A DNA stretch of 64,000 nucleotides from assembly GCF_021155765.1 (NCBI RefSeq), contig NC_060118.1:8866001-8930000 (forward strand), read 5' to 3'. This document shows positions 10,101 through 25,800 of the stretch, one piece after another. Both the position numbers and the translations under genes were made by a program. Each line of letters opens with the position of its first letter. Position 1 is the stretch's first letter. Source of the DNA: Diprion similis (lineage: Eukaryota > Arthropoda > Insecta > Hymenoptera > Diprionidae). Under the pieces are notes generated by a model, which was not told the DNA's origin, made no database searches, and worked only from the letters and a program-made list of their open reading frames with translations.

Positions 10101-13100
10101 CGTCGAATTAGTCTAAAAAGCGTCATACGGATCGATTCCCAGACAAAAGATTTTTCGGCCAAAAAAAATCCAAGGCTAACCCCTTTGCATTTTTGGCGAA
10201 AATTTCGACGACTTTGAAAAGTGCTGCAATTAATTCTTTGGGGTACTATTCCGACGTGATTTTGCGAGAGGAATCGATTAATCGCAGTCCCGATACGCTG
10301 CGAGCAACACCTGCAAAGTTACAGCCGAAAAACTGCAGATTTTCATCGTCATTTCTCCGCTGCTGGTCCTAGGCTATTTTTCATGTGTTTTCTGAGTTCC
10401 TGGGCGTCGAATTAGTCTAAAAAGCGTCATACGGATCGATTCCCAGACAAAAGATTTTTCGGCCAAAAAAAATCCAAGGCTAACCCCTTTGCATTTTTGG
10501 CGAAAATTTCGACGACTTTGAAAAGTGCTGCAATTAATTCTTTGGGGTACTATTCCGACGTGATTTTGCGAGAGGAATCGATTAATCGCAGTCCCGATAC
10601 GCTGCGAGCAACACCTGCAAAGTTACAGCCGAAAAACTGCAGATTTTCATCGTCATTTCTCCGCTGCTGGTCCTAGGCTATTTTTCATGTGTTTTCTGAG
10701 TTCCTGGGCGTCGAATTAGTCTAAAAAGCGTCATACGGATCGATTCCCAGACAAAAGATTTTTCGGCCAAAAAAAATCCAAGGCTAACCCCTTTGCATTT
10801 TTGGCGAAAATTTCGACGACTTTGAAAAGTGCTGCAATTAATTCTTTGGGGTACTATTCCGACTTGATTTTGCGAGAGGAATCGATTAATCGCAGTCCCG
10901 ATACGCTGCGAGCAACACCTGCAAAGTTACAGCCGAAAAACTGCAGATTTTCATCGTCATTTCTCCGCTGCTGGTCCTAGGCTATTTTTCATGTGTTTTC
11001 GGAGTTCCTGGGCGTCGAATTAGTCTAAAAAGCGTCATACGGATCGATTCCCAGACAAAAGATTTTTCGGCCAAAAAAAATCCAAGGCTAACCCCTTTGC
11101 ATTTTTGGCGAAAATTTCGACGACTTTGAAAAGTGCTGCAATTAATTCTTTGGGGTACCATTCCGACGTGATTTTGCGAGAGGAATCGATTAATCGCAGT
11201 CCCGATACGCTGCGAGCAACACCTGCAAAGTTACAGCCGAAAAACTGCAGATTTTCATCGTCATTTCTCCGCTGCTGGTCCTAGGCTATTTTTCATGTGT
11301 TTTCTGAGTTCCTGGGCGTCGAATTAGTCTAAAAAGCGTCATACGGATCGATTCCCAGACAAAAGATTTTTCGGCCAAAAAAAATCCAAGGCTAACCCCT
11401 TTGCATTTTTGGCGAAAATTTCGACGACTTTGAAAAGTGCTGCAATTAATTCTTTGGGGTACTATTCCGACGTGATTTTGCGAGAGGAATCGATTAATCG
11501 CAGTCCCGATACGCTGCGAGCAACACCTGCAAAGTTACAGCCGAAAAACTGCAGATTTTCATCGTCATTTCTCCGCTGCTGGTCCTAGGCTATTTTTCAT
11601 GTGTTTTCTGAGTTCCTGGGCGTCGAATTAGTCTAAAAAGCGTCATACGGATCGATTCCCAGACAAAAGATTTTTCGGCCAAAAAAAATCCAAGGCTAAC
11701 CCCTTTGCATTTTTGGCGGAAATTTTGACGACTTTGAAAAGTGCTGCAATTAATTCTTTGGGGTACTATTCCGACGTGATTTTGCGAGAGGAATCGATTA
11801 ATCGCAGTCCCGATACGCTGCGAGCAACACCTGCAAAGTTACAGCCGAAAAACTGCAGATTTTCATCGTCATTTCTCCGCTGCTGGTCCGAGGCTATTTT
11901 TCATGTGTTTTCTGAGTTCCTGGGCGTCGAATTAGTCTAAAAAGCGTCATACGGATCGATTCCCAGACAAAAGATTTTTCGGCCAAAAAAAATCCAAGGC
12001 TAACCCCTTTGCATTTTTGGCGAAAATTTCGACGACTTTGAAAAGTGCTGCAATTAATTCTTTGGGGTACTATTCCGACGTGATTTTGCGAGAGGAATCG
12101 ATTAATCGCAGTCCCGATACGCTGCGAGCAACACCTGCAAAGTTACAGCCGAAAAACTGCAGATTTTCATCGTCATTTCTCCGCTGCTGGTCCGAGGCTA
12201 TTTTTCATGTGTTTTCTGAGTTCCTGGGCGTCGAATTAGTCTAAAAAGCGTCATACGGATCGATTCCCAGACAAAAGATTTTTCGGCCAAAAAAAATCCA
12301 AGGCTAACCCCTTTGCATTTTTGGCGAAAATTTCGACGACTTTGAAAAGTGCTGCAATTAATTCTTTGGGGTACTATTCCGACGTGATTTTGCGAGAGGA
12401 ATCGATTAATCGCAGTCCCGATACGCTGCGAGCAACACCTGCAAAGTTACAGCCGAAAAACTGCAGATTTTCATCGTCATTTCTCCGCTGCTGGTCCTAG
12501 GCTATTTTTCATGTGTTTTCTGAGTTCCTGGGCGTCGAATTAGTCTAAAAAGCGTCATACGGATCGATTCCCAGACAAAAGATTTTTCGGCCAAAAAAAA
12601 TCCAAGGCTAACCCCTTTGCATTTTTGGCGAAAATTTCGACGACTTTGAAAAGTGCTGCAATTAATTCTTTGGGGTACTATTCCGACGTGATTTTGCGAG
12701 AGGAATCGATTAATCGCAGTCCCGATACGCTGCGAGCAACACCTGCAAAGTTACAGCCGAAAAACTGCAGATTTTCATCGTCATTTCTCCGCTGCTGGTC
12801 CTAGGCTATTTTTCATGTGTTTTCTGAGTTCCTGGGCGTCGAATTAGTCTAAAAAGCGTCATACGGATCGATTCCCAGACAAAAGATTTTTCGGCCAAAA
12901 AAAATCCAAGGCTAACCCCTTTGCATTTTTGGCGAAAATTTCGACGACTTTGAAAAGTGCTGCAATTAATTCTTTGGGGTACTATTCCGACGTGATTTTG
13001 CGAGAGGAATCGATTAATCGCAGTCCCGATACGCTGCGAGCAACACCTGCAAAGTTACAGCCGAAAAACTGCAGATTTTCATCGTCATTTCTCCGCTGCT

Positions 13101-13840
13101 GGTCCTAGGCTATTTTTCATGTGTTTTCTGAGTTCCTGGGCGTCGAATTAGTCTAAAAAGCGTCATACGGATCGATTCCCAGACAAAAGATTTTTCGGCC
13201 AAAAAAAATCCAAGGCTAACCCCTTTGCATTTTTGGCGAAAATTTCGACGACTTTGAAAAGTGCTGCAATTAATTCTTTGGGGTACTATTCCGACGTGAT
13301 TTTGCGAGAGGAATCGATTAATCGCAGTCCCGATACGCTGCGAGCAACACCTGCAAAGTTACAGCCGAAAAACTGCAGATTTTCATCGTCATTTCTCCGC
13401 TGCTGGTCCTAGGCTATTTTTCATGTGTTTTCTGAGTTCCTGGGCGTCGAATTAGTCTAAAAAGCGTCATACGGATCGATTCCCAGACAAAAGATTTTTC
13501 GGCCAAAAAAAATCCAAGGCTAACCCCTTTGCATTTTTGGCGAAAATTTCGACGACTTTGAAAAGTGCTGCAATTAATTCTTTGGGGTACTATTCCGACG
13601 TGATTTTGCGAGAGGAATCGATTAATCGCAGTCCCGATACGCTGCGAGCAACACCTGCAAAGTTACAGCCGAAAAACTGCAGATTTTCATCGTCATTTCT
13701 CCGCTGCTGGTCCTAGGCTATTTTTCATGTGTTTTCTGAGTTCCTGGGCGTCGAATTAGTCTAAAAAGCGTCATACGGATCGATTCCCAGACGAAAGATT
13801 TTTCGGCCAAAAAAAATCCAAGGCTAACCCCTTTGCATTT

Positions 13841-16800
13841 TTGGCGAAAATTTCGACGACTTTGAAAAGTGCTGCAATTAATTCTTTGGGGTACTATTCC
13901 GACGTGATTTTGCGAGAGGAATCGATTAATCGCAGTCCCGATACGCCCCGAGCAACACCTGCAAAGTCACAGCCGAAAAACTGCAGATTTTCATCGTCAT
14001 TTCTCCGCTGCTGGTCCTAGGCTATTTTTCATGTGTTTTCTGAGTTCCTGGGCGTCGAATTAGTCTAAAAAGCGTCATACGGATCGATTCCCAGACAAAA
14101 GATTTTTCGGCCAAAAAAGATCCAAGGCTAACCCCTTTGCATTTTTGGCGAAAATTTCGACGACTTTGAAAAGTGCTGCAATTAATTCTTTGGGGTACTA
14201 TTCCGACGTGATTTTGCGAGAGGAATCGATTAATCGCAGTCCCGATACGCTGCGAGCAACACCTGCAAAGTTACAGCCGAAAAACTGCAGATTTTCATCG
14301 TCATTTCTCCGCTGCTGGTCCTAGGCTATTTTTCATGTGTTTTCTGAGTTCCTGGGCGTCGAATTAGTCTAAAAAGCGTCATACGGATCGATTCCCAGAC
14401 AAAAGATTTTTCGGCCAAAAAAAATCCGAGGCTAACCCCTTTGCATTTTTGGCGAAAATTTCGACGACTTTGAAAAGTGCTGCAATTAATTCTTTGGGGT
14501 ACTATTCCGACGTGATTTTGCGAGAGGAATCGATTAATCGCAGTCCCGATACGCTGCGAGCAACACCTGCAAAGTTACAGCCGAAAAACTGCAGATTTTC
14601 ATCGTCATTTCTCCGCTGCTGGTCCCAGGCTATTTTTCATGTGTTTTCTGAGTTCCTGGGCGTCGGATTAGTCTGAAAAGCGTCATACGGATCGATTCCC
14701 AGACAAAAGATTTTTCGGCCAAAAAAAATCCAAGGCTAACCCCTTTGCATTTTTGGCGAAAATTTCGACGACTTTGAAAAGTGCTGCAATTAATTCTTTG
14801 GGGTACTATTCCGACGTGATTTTGCGAGAGGAATCGATTATTCGCAGTCCCGATACGCTGCGAGCAACACCTGCAAAGTTACAGCCGAAAAACTGCAGAT
14901 TTTCATCGTCATTTCTCCGCTGCTGGTCCTAGGCTATTTTTCATGTGTTTTCTGAGTTCCTGGGCGTCGAATTAGTCTAAAAAGCGTCATACGGATCGAT
15001 TCCCAGACAAAAGATTTTTCGGCCAAAAAAAATCCAAGGCTAACCCCTTTGCATTTTTGGCGAAAATTTCGACGACTTTGAAAAGTGCTGCAATTAATTC
15101 TTTGGGGTACTATTCCGACGTGATTTTGCGAGAGGAATCGATTAATCGCAGTCCCGATACGCTGCGAGCAACACCTGCAAAGTTACAGCCGAAAAACTGC
15201 AGATTTTCATCGTCATTTCTCCGCTGCTGGTCCTAGGCTATTTTTCATGTGTTTTCTGAGTTCCTGGGCGTCGGATTAGTCTAAAAAGCGTCATACGGAT
15301 CGATTCCCAGACAAAAGATTTTTCGGCCAAAAAAAATCCGAGGCTAACCCCTTTGCATTTTTGGCGAAAATTTCGACGACTTTGAAAAGTGCTGCAATTA
15401 ATTCTTTGGGGTACTATTCCGACGTGATTTTGCGAGAGGAATCGATTAATCGCAGTCCCGATACGCTGCGAGCAACACCTGCAAAGTTACAGCCGAAAAA
15501 CTGCAGATTTTCATCGTCATTTCTCCGCTGCTGGTCCTAGGCTATTTTTCACGTGTTTTCTGAGTTCCTGGGCGTCGAATTAGTCTAAAAAGCGTCATAC
15601 GGATCGATTCCCAGACAAAAGATTTTTCGGCCAAAAAAAATCCAAGGCTAACCCCTTTGCATTTTTGGCGGAAATTTTGACGACTTTGAAAAGTGCTGCA
15701 ATTAATTCTTTGGGGTACTATTCCGACGTGATTTTGCGAGAGGAATCGATTAATCGCAGTCCCGATACGCTGCGAGCAACACCTGCAAAGTTACAGCCGA
15801 AAAACTGCAGATTTTCATCGTCATTTCTCCGCTGCTGGTCCTAGGCTATTTTTCACGTGTTTTCTGAGTTCCTGGGCGTCGAATTAGTCTAAAAAGCGTC
15901 ATACGGATCGATTCCCAGACAAAAGATTTTTCGGCCAAAAAAAATCCAAGGCTAACCCCTTTGCATTTTTGGCGAAAATTTCGACGACTTTGGAAAGTGC
16001 TGCAATTAATTCTTTGGGGTACTATTCCGACGTGATTTTGCGAGAGGAATCGATTAATCGCAGTCCCGATACGCTGCGAGCAACACCTGCAAAGTTACAG
16101 CCGAAAAACTGCAGATTTTCATCGTCATTTCTCCGCTGCTGGTCCTAGGCTATTTTTCATGTGTTTTCTGAGTTCCTGGGCGTCGAATTAGTCTAAAAAG
16201 CGTCATACGGATCGATTCCCAGACAAAAGATTTTTCGGCCAAAAAAAATCCAAGGCTAACCCCTTTGCATTTTTGGCGGAAATTTTGACGACTTTGAAAA
16301 GTGCTGCAATTAATTCTTTGGGGTACTATTCCGACGTGATTTTGCGAGAGGAATCGATTAATCGCAGTCCCGATACGCTGCGAGCAACACCTGCAAAGTT
16401 ACAGCCGAAAAACTGCAGATTTTCATCGTCATTTCTCCGCTGCTGGTCCTAGGCTATTTTTCATGTGTTTTCTGAGTTCCTGGGCGTCGAATTAGTCTAA
16501 AAAGCGTCATACGGATCGATTCCCAGACAAAAGATTTTTCGGCCAAAAAAAATCCAAGGCTAACCCCTTTGCATTTTTGGCGAAAATTTCGACGACTTTG
16601 AAAAGTGCTGCAATTAATTCTTTGGGGTACTATTCCGACGTGATTTTGCGAGAGGAATCGATTAATCGCAGTCCCGATACGCTGCGAGCAACACCTGCAA
16701 AGTTACAGCCGAAAAACTGCAGATTTTCATCGTCATTTCTCCGCTGCTGGTCCTAGGCTATTTTTCATGTGTTTTCTGAGTTCCTGGGCGTCGAATTAGT

Positions 16801-19800
16801 CTAAAAAGCGTCATACGGATCGATTCCCAGACAAAAGATTTTTCGGCCAAAAAAAATCCAAGGCTAACCCCTTTGCATTTTTGGCGAAAATTTCGACGAC
16901 TTTGAAAAGTGCTGCAATTAATTCTTTGGGGTACTATTCCGACGTGATTTTGCGAGAGGAATCGATTAATCGCAGTCCCGATACGCTGCGAGCAACACCT
17001 GCAAAGTTACAGCCGAAAAACTGCAGATTTTCATCGTCATTTCTCCGCTGCTGGTCCTAGGCTATTTTTCATGTGTTTTCTGAGTTCCTGGGCGTCGAAT
17101 TAGTCTAAAAAGCGTCATACGGATCGATTCCCAGACAAAAGATTTTTCGGCCAAAAAAAATCCAAGGCTAACCCCTTTGCATTTTTGGCGAAAATTTCGA
17201 CGACTTTGAAAAGTGCTGCAATTTATTCTTTGGGGTACTATTCCGACGTGATTTTGCGAGAGGAATCGATTAATCGCAGTCCCGATACGCTGCGAGCAAC
17301 ACCTGCAAAGTTACAGCCGAAAAACTGCAGATTTTCATCGTCATTTCTCCGCTGCTGGTCCTAGGCTATTTTTCATGTGTTTTCTGAGTTCCTGGGCGTC
17401 GAATTAGTCTAAAAAGCGTCATACGGATCGATTCCCAGACAAAAGATTTTTCGGCCAAAAAAAATCCAAGGCTAACCCCTTTGCATTTTTGGCGAAAATT
17501 TCGACGACTTTGAAAAGTGCTGCAATTAATTCTTTGGGGTACTATTCCGACGTGATTTTGCGAGAGGAATCGATTAATCGCAGTCCCGATACGCTGCGAG
17601 CAACACCTGCAAAGTTACAGCCGAAAAACTGCAGATTTTCATCGTCATTTCTCCGCTGCTGGTCCTAGGCTATTTTTCATGTGTTTTCTGAGTTCCTGGG
17701 CGTCGAATTAGTCTAAAAAGCGTCATACGGATCGATTCCCAGACGAAAGATTTTTCGGCCAAAAAAAATCCAAGGCTAACCCCTTTGCATTTTTGGCGAA
17801 AATTTCGACGACTTTGAAAAGTGCTGCAATTAATTCTTTGGGGTACTATTCCGACGTGATTTTGCGAGAGGAATCGATTAATCGCAGTCCCGATACGCCC
17901 CGAGCAACACCTGCAAAGTCACAGCCGAAAAACTGCAGATTTTCATCGTCATTTCTCCGCTGCTGGTCCTAGGCTATTTTTCATGTGTTTTCTGAGTTCC
18001 TGGGCGTCGAATTAGTCTAAAAAGCGTCATACGGATCGATTCCCAGACAAAAGATTTTTCGGCCAAAAAAGATCCAAGGCTAACCCCTTTGCATTTTTGG
18101 CGAAAATTTCGACGACTTTGAAAAGTGCTGCAATTAATTCTTTGGGGTACTATTCCGACGTGATTTTGCGAGAGGAATCGATTAATCGCAGTCCCGATAC
18201 GCTGCGAGCAACACCTGCAAAGTTACAGCCGAAAAACTGCAGATTTTCATCGTCATTTCTCCGCTGCTGGTCCTAGGCTATTTTTCATGTGTTTTCTGAG
18301 TTCCTGGGCGTCGAATTAGTCTAAAAAGCGTCATACGGATCGATTCCCAGACAAAAGATTTTTCGGCCAAAAAAAATCCGAGGCTAACCCCTTTGCATTT
18401 TTGGCGAAAATTTCGACGACTTTGAAAAGTGCTGCAATTAATTCTTTGGGGTACTATTCCGACGTGATTTTGCGAGAGGAATCGATTAATCGCAGTCCCG
18501 ATACGCTGCGAGCAACACCTGCAAAGTTACAGCCGAAAAACTGCAGATTTTCATCGTCATTTCTCCGCTGCTGGTCCCAGGCTATTTTTCATGTGTTTTC
18601 TGAGTTCCTGGGCGTCGGATTAGTCTAAAAAGCGTCATACGGATCGATTCCCAGACAAAAGATTTTTCGGACAAAAAAAATCCAAGGCTAACCCCTTTGC
18701 ATTTTTGGCGAAAATTTCGACGACTTTGAAAAGTGCTGCAATTAATTCTTTGGGGTACTATTCCGACGTGATTTTGCGAGAGGAATCGATTATTCGCAGT
18801 CCCGATACGCTGCGAGCAACACCTGCAAAGTTACAGCCGAAAAACTGCAGATTTTCATCGTCATTTCTCCGCTGCTGGTCCTAGGCTATTTTTCATGTGT
18901 TTTCTGAGTTCCTGGGCGTCGAATTAGTCTAAAAAGCGTCATACGGATCGATTCCCAGACAAAAGATTTTTCGGCCAAAAAAAATCCAAGGCTAACCCCT
19001 TTGCATTTTTGGCGAAAATTTCGACGACTTTGAAAAGTGCTGCAATTAATTCTTTGGGGTACTATTCCGACGTGATTTTGCGAGAGGAATCGATTAATCG
19101 CAGTCCCGATACGCTGCGAGCAACACCTGCAAAGTTACAGCCGAAAAACTGCAGATTTTCATCGTCATTTCTCCGCTGCTGGTCCTAGGCTATTTTTCAT
19201 GTGTTTTCTGAGTTCCTGGGCGTCGAATTAGTCTAAAAAGCGTCATACGGATCGATTCCCAGACAAAAGATTTTTCGGCCAAAAAAAATCCGAGGCTAAC
19301 CCCTTTGCATTTTTGGCGAAAATTTCGACGACTTTGAAAAGTGCTGCAATTAATTCTTTGGGGTACTATTCCGACGTGATTTTGCGAGAGTAATCGATTA
19401 ATCGCAGTCCCGATACGCTGCGAGCAACACCTGCAAAGTTACAGCCGAAAAACTGCAGATTTTCATCGTCATTTCTCCGCTGCTGGTCCTAGGCTATTTT
19501 TCACGTGTTTTCTGAGTTCCTGGGCGTCGAATTAGTCTAAACAGCGTCATACGGATCGATTCCCAGACAAAAGATTTTTCGGCCAAAAAAAATCCAAGGC
19601 TAACCCCTTTGCATTTTTGGCGGAAATTTTGGCGACTTTGAAAAGTGCTGCAATTAATTCTTTGGGTCACTATTCCGACGTGATTTTGCGAGAGGAATCG
19701 ATTAATCGCAGTCCCGATACGCTGCGAGCAACACCTGCAAAGTTACAGCCGAAAAACTGCAGATTTTCATCGTCATTTCTCCGCTGCTGGTCCTAGGCTA

Positions 19801-22800
19801 TTTTTCATGTGTTTTCTGAGTTCCTGGGCGTCGAATTAGTCTAAAAAGCGTCATACGGATCGATTCCCAGACAAAAGATTTTTCGGCCAAAAAAAATCCA
19901 AGGCTAACCCCTTTGCATTTTTGGCGAAAATTTCGACGACTTTGAAAAGTGCTGCAATTATTTCTTTGGGGTACTATTCCGACGTGATTTTGCGAGAGGA
20001 ATCGATTAATCGCAGTCCCGATACGCTGCGAGCAACACCTGCAAAGTTACAGCCGAAAAACTGCAGATTTTCATCGTCATTTCTCCGCTGCTGGTCCCAG
20101 GCTATTTTTCATGTGTTTTCTGAGTTCCTGGGCGTCGAATTAGTCTAAAAAGCGTCATACGGATCGATTCCCAGACAAAAGATTTTTCGGCCAAAAAAAA
20201 TCCAAGGCTAACCCCTTTGCATTTTTGGCGAAAATTTCGACGACTTTGAAAAGTGCTGCAATTAATTCTTTGGGGTACTATTCCGACGTGATTTTGCGAG
20301 GGGAATCGATTAATCGCAGTCCCGATACGCTGCGAGCAACACCTGCAAAGTTACAGCCGAAAAACTGCAGATTTTCATCGTCATTTCTCCGCTGCTGGTC
20401 CTAGGCTATTTTTCATGTGTTTTCTGAGTTCCTGGGCGTCGAATTAGTCTAAAAAGCGTCATACGGATCGATTCCCAGACAAAAGATTTTTCGGCCGAAA
20501 AAAATCCAAGGCTAACCCCTTTGCATTTTTGGCGGAAATTTTGACGACTTTGAAAAGTGCTGCAATTAATTCTTTGGGGTACTATTCCGACGTGATTTTG
20601 CGAGAGGAATCGATTAATCGCAGTCCCGATACGCTGCGAGCAACACCTGCAAAGTTACAGCCGAAAAACTGCAGATTTTCATCGTCATTTCTCCGCTGCT
20701 GGTCCTAGGCTATTTTTCATGTGTTTTCTGAGTTCCTGGGCGTCGAATTAGTCTAAAAAGCGTCATACGGATCGATTCCCAGACAAAAGATTTTTCGGCC
20801 AAAAAAAATCCAAGGCTAACCCCTTTGCATTTTTGGCGAAAATTTCGACGACTTTGAAAAGTGCTGCAATTAATTCTTTGGGGTACTATTCCGACGTGAT
20901 TTTGCGAGAGGAATCGATTAATCGCAGTCCCGATACGCTGCGAGCAACACCTGCAAAGTTACAGCCGAAAAACTGCAGATTTTCATCGTCATTTCTCCGC
21001 TGCTGGTCCTAGGCTATTTTTCATGTGTTTTCTGAGTTCCTGGGCGTCGAATTAGTCTAAAAAGCGTCATACGGATCGATTCCCAGACAAAAGATTTTTC
21101 GGCCAAAAAAAATCCAAGGCTAACCCCTTTGCATTTTTGGCGAAAATTTCGACGACTTTGAAAAGTGCTGCAATTAATTCTGTGGGGTACTATTCCGACG
21201 TGATTTTGCGAGAGGAATCGATTAATCGCAGTCCCGATACGCTGCGAGCAACACCTGCAAAGTTACAGCCGAAAAACTGCAGATTTTCATCGTCATTTCT
21301 CCGCTGCTGGTCCTAGGCTATTTTTCATGTGTTTTCTGAGTTCCTGGGCGTCGAATTAGTCTAAAAAGCGTCATACGGATCGATTCCCAGACAAAAGATT
21401 TTTCGGCCAAAAAAAATCCAAGGCTAACCCCTTTGCATTTTTGGCGAAAATTTCGACGACTTTGAAAAGTGCTGCAATTAATTCTTTGGGGTACTATTCC
21501 GACGTGATTTTGCGAGAGGAATCGATTAATCGCAGTCCCGATACGCTGCGAGCAACACCTGCAAAGTTACAGCCGAAAAACTGCAGATTTTCATCGTCAT
21601 TTCTCCGCTGCTGGTCCTAGGCTATTTTTCATGTGTTTTCTGAGTTCCTGGGCGTCGAATTAGTCTAAAAAGCGTCATACGGATCGATTCCCAGACAAAA
21701 GATTTTTCGGCCAAAAAAAATCCGAGGCTAACCCCTTTGCATTTTTGGCGAAAATTTCGACGACTTTGAAAAGTGCTGCAATTAATTCTTTGGGGTACTA
21801 TTCCGACGTGATTTTGCGAGAGGAATCGATTAATCGCAGTCCCGATACGCTGCGAGCAACACCTGCAAAGTTACAGCCGAAAAACTGCAGATTTTCATCG
21901 TCATGTCTCCGCTGCTGGTCCTAGGCTATTTTTCACGTGTTTTCTGAGTTCCTGGGCGTCGAATTAGTCTAAAAAGCGTCATACGGATCGATTCCCAGAC
22001 AAAAGATTTTTCGGCCAAAAAAAATCCAAGGCTAACCCCTTTGCATTTTTGGCGGAAATTTTGACGACTTTGAAAAGTGCTGCAATTAATTCTTTGGGGT
22101 ACTATTCCGACGTGATTTTGCGAGAGGAATCGATTAATCGCAGTCCCGATACGCTGCGAGCAACACCTGCAAAGTTACAGCCGAAAAACTGCAGATTTTC
22201 ATCGTCATTTCTCCGCTGCTGGTCCTAGGCTATTTTTCATGTGTTTTCTGAGTTCCTGGGCGTCGAATTAGTCTAAAAAGCGTCATACGGATCGATTTCC
22301 AGACAAAAGATTTTTCGGCCAAAAAAAATCCAAGGCTAACCCCTTTGCATTTTTGGCGAAAATTTCGACGACTTTGAAAAGTGCTGCAATTAATTCTTTG
22401 GGGTACTATTCCGACGTGATTTTGCGAGAGGAATCGATTAATCGCAGTCCCGATACGCTGCGAGCAACACCTGCAAAGTTACAGCCGAAAAACTGCAGAT
22501 TTTCATCGTCATGTCTCCGCTGCTGGTCCTAGGCTATTTTTCACGTGTTTTCTGAGTTCCTGGGCGTCGAATTAGTCTAAAAAGCGTCATACGGATCGAT
22601 TCCCAGACAAAAGATTTTTCGGCCAAAAAAAATCCAAGGCTAACCCCTTTGCATTTTTGGCGGAAATTTTGACGACTTTGAAAAGTGCTGCAATTAATTC
22701 TTTGGGGTACTATTCCGACGTGATTTTGCGAGAGGAATCGATTAATCGCAGTCCCGATACGCTGCGAGCAACACCTGCAAAGTTACAGCCGAAAAACTGC

Positions 22801-25800
22801 AGATTTTCATCGTCATTTCTCCGCTGCTGGTCCTAGGCTATTTTTCATGTGTTTTCTGAGTTCCTGGGCGTCGAATTAGTCTAAAAAGCGTCATACGGAT
22901 CGATTCCCAGACAAAAGATTTTTCGGCCAAAAAAAATCCAAGGCTAACCCCTTTGCATTTTTGGCGAAAATTTCGACGACTTTGAAAAGTGCTGCAATTA
23001 ATTCTTTGGGGTACTATTCCGACGTGATTTTGCGAGAGGAATCGATTAATCGCAGTCCCGATACGCCCCGAGCAACACCTGCAAAGTCACAGCCGAAAAA
23101 CTGCAGATTTTCATCGTCATTTCTCCGCTGCTGGTCCTAGGCTATTTTTCATGTGTTTTCTGAGTTCCTGGGCGTCGAATTAGTCTAAAAAGCGTCATAC
23201 GGATCGATTCCCAGACAAAAGATTTTTCGGCCAAAAAAGATCCAAGGCTAACCCCTTTGCATTTTTGGCGAAAATTTCGACGACTTTGAAAAGTGCTGCA
23301 ATTAATTCTTTGGGGTACTATTCCGACGTGATTTCTCGAGAGGAATCGATTAATCGCAGTCCCGATACGCTGCGAGCAACACCTGCAAAGTTACAGCCGA
23401 AAAACTGCAGATTTTCATCGTCATTTCTCCGCTGCTGGTCCTAGGCTATTTTTCATGTGTTTTCTGAGTTCCTGGGCGTCGAATTAGTCTAAAAAGCGTC
23501 ATACGGATCGATTCCCAGACAAAAGATTTTTCGGCCAAAAAAAATCCGAGGCTAACCCCTTTGCATTTTTGGCGAAAATTTCGACGACTTTGAAAAGTGC
23601 TGCAATTAATTCTTTGGGGTACTATTCCGACGTGATTTTGCGAGAGGAATCGATTAATCGCAGTCCCGATACGCTGCGAGCAACACCTGCAAAGTTACAG
23701 CCGAAAAACTGCAGATTTTCATCGTCATTTCTCCGCTGCTGGTCCCAGGCTATTTTTCATGTGTTTTCTGAGTTCCTGGGCGTCGGATTAGTCTAAAAAG
23801 CGTCATACGGATCGATTCCCAGACAAAAGATTTTTCGGACAAAAAAAATCCAAGGCTAACCCCTTTGCATTTTTGGCGAAAATTTCGACGACTTTGAAAA
23901 GTGCTGCAATTAATTCTTTGGGGTACTATTCCGACGTGATTTTGCGAGAGGAATCGATTATTCGCAGTCCCGATACGCTGCGAGCAACACCTGCAAAGTT
24001 ACAGCCGAAAAACTGCAGATTTTCATCGTCATTTCTCCGCTGCTGGTCCTAGGCTATTTTTCATGTGTTTTCTGAGTTCCTGGGCGTCGAATTAGTCTAA
24101 AAAGCGTCATACGGATCGATTCCCAGACAAAAGATTTTTCGGCCAAAAAAAATCCAAGGCTAACCCCTTTGCATTTTTGGCGAAAATTTCGACGACTTTG
24201 AAAAGTGCTGCAATTAATTCTTTGGGGTACTATTTCGACGTGATTTTGCGAGAGGAATCGATTAATCGCAGTCCCGATACGCTGCGAGCAACACCTGCAA
24301 AGTTACAGCCGAAAAACTGCAGATTTTCATCGTCATTTCTCCGCTGCTGGTCCTAGGCTATTTTTCATGTGTTTTCTGAGTTCCTGGGCGTCGAATTAGT
24401 CTAAAAAGCGTCATACGGATCGATTCCCAGACAAAAGATTTTTCGGCCAAAAAAAATCCGAGGCTAACCCCTTTGCATTTTTGGCGAAAATTTTGACGAC
24501 TTTGAAAAGTGCTGCAATTAATTCTTTGGGGTACTATTCCGACGTGATTTTGCGAGAGGAATCGATTAATCGCAGTCCCGATACGCTGCGAGCAACACCT
24601 GCAAAGTTACAGCCGAAAAACTGCAGATTTTCATCGTCATTTCTCCGCTGCTGGTCCTAGGCTATTTTTCACGTGTTTTCTGAGTTCCTGGGCGTCGAAT
24701 TAGTCTAAAAAGCGTCATACGGATCGATTCCCAGACAAAAGATTTTTCGGCCAAAAAAAATCCAAGGCTAACCCCTTTGCATTTTTGGCGGAAATTTTGG
24801 CGACTTTGAAAAGTGCTGCAATTAATTCTTTGGGGTACTATTCCGACGTGATTTTGCGAGAGGAATCGATTAATCGCAGTCCCGATACGCTGCGAGCAAC
24901 ACCTGCAAAGTTACAGCCGAAAAACTGCAGATTTTCATCGTCATTTCTCCGCTGCTGGTCCTAGGCTATTTTTCATGTGTTTTCTGAGTTCCTGGGCGTC
25001 GAATTAGTCTAAAAAGCGTCATACGGATCGATTCCCAGACAAAAGATTTTTCGGCCAAAAAAAATCCAAGGCTAACCTCTTTGCATTTTTGGCGAAAATT
25101 TCGACGACTTTGAAAAGTGCTGCAATTATTTCTTTGGGGTACTATTCCGACGTGATTTTGCGAGAGGAATCGATTAATCGCAGTCCCGATACGCTGCGAG
25201 CAACACCTGCAAAGTTACAGCCGAAAAACTGCAGATTTTCATCGTCATTTCTCCGCTGCTGGTCCCAGGCTATTTTTCATGTGTTTTCTGAGTTCCTGGG
25301 CGTCGAATTAGTCTAAAAAGCGTCATACGGATCGATTCCCAGACAAAAGATTTTTCGGCCAAAAAAAATCCAAGGCTAACCCCTTTGCATTTTTGGCGAA
25401 AATTTCGACGACTTTGAAAAGTGCTGCAATTAATTCTTTGGGGTACTATTCCGACGTGATTTTGCGAGAGGAATCGATTAATCGCAGTCCCGATACGCTG
25501 CGAGCAACACCTGCAAAGTTACAGCCGAAAAACTGCAGATTTTCATCGTCATTTCTCCGCTGCTGGTCCTAGGCTATTTTTCATGTGTTTTCTGAGTTCC
25601 TGGGCGTCGAATTAGTCTAAAAAGCGTCATACGGATCGATTCCCAGACAAAAGATTTTTCGGCCGAAAAAAATCCAAGGCTAACCCCTTTGCATTTTTGG
25701 CGGAAATTTTGACGACTTTGAAAAGTGCTGCAATTAATTCTTTGGGGTACTATTCCGACGTGATTTTGCGAGAGGAATCGATTAATCGCAGTCCCGATAC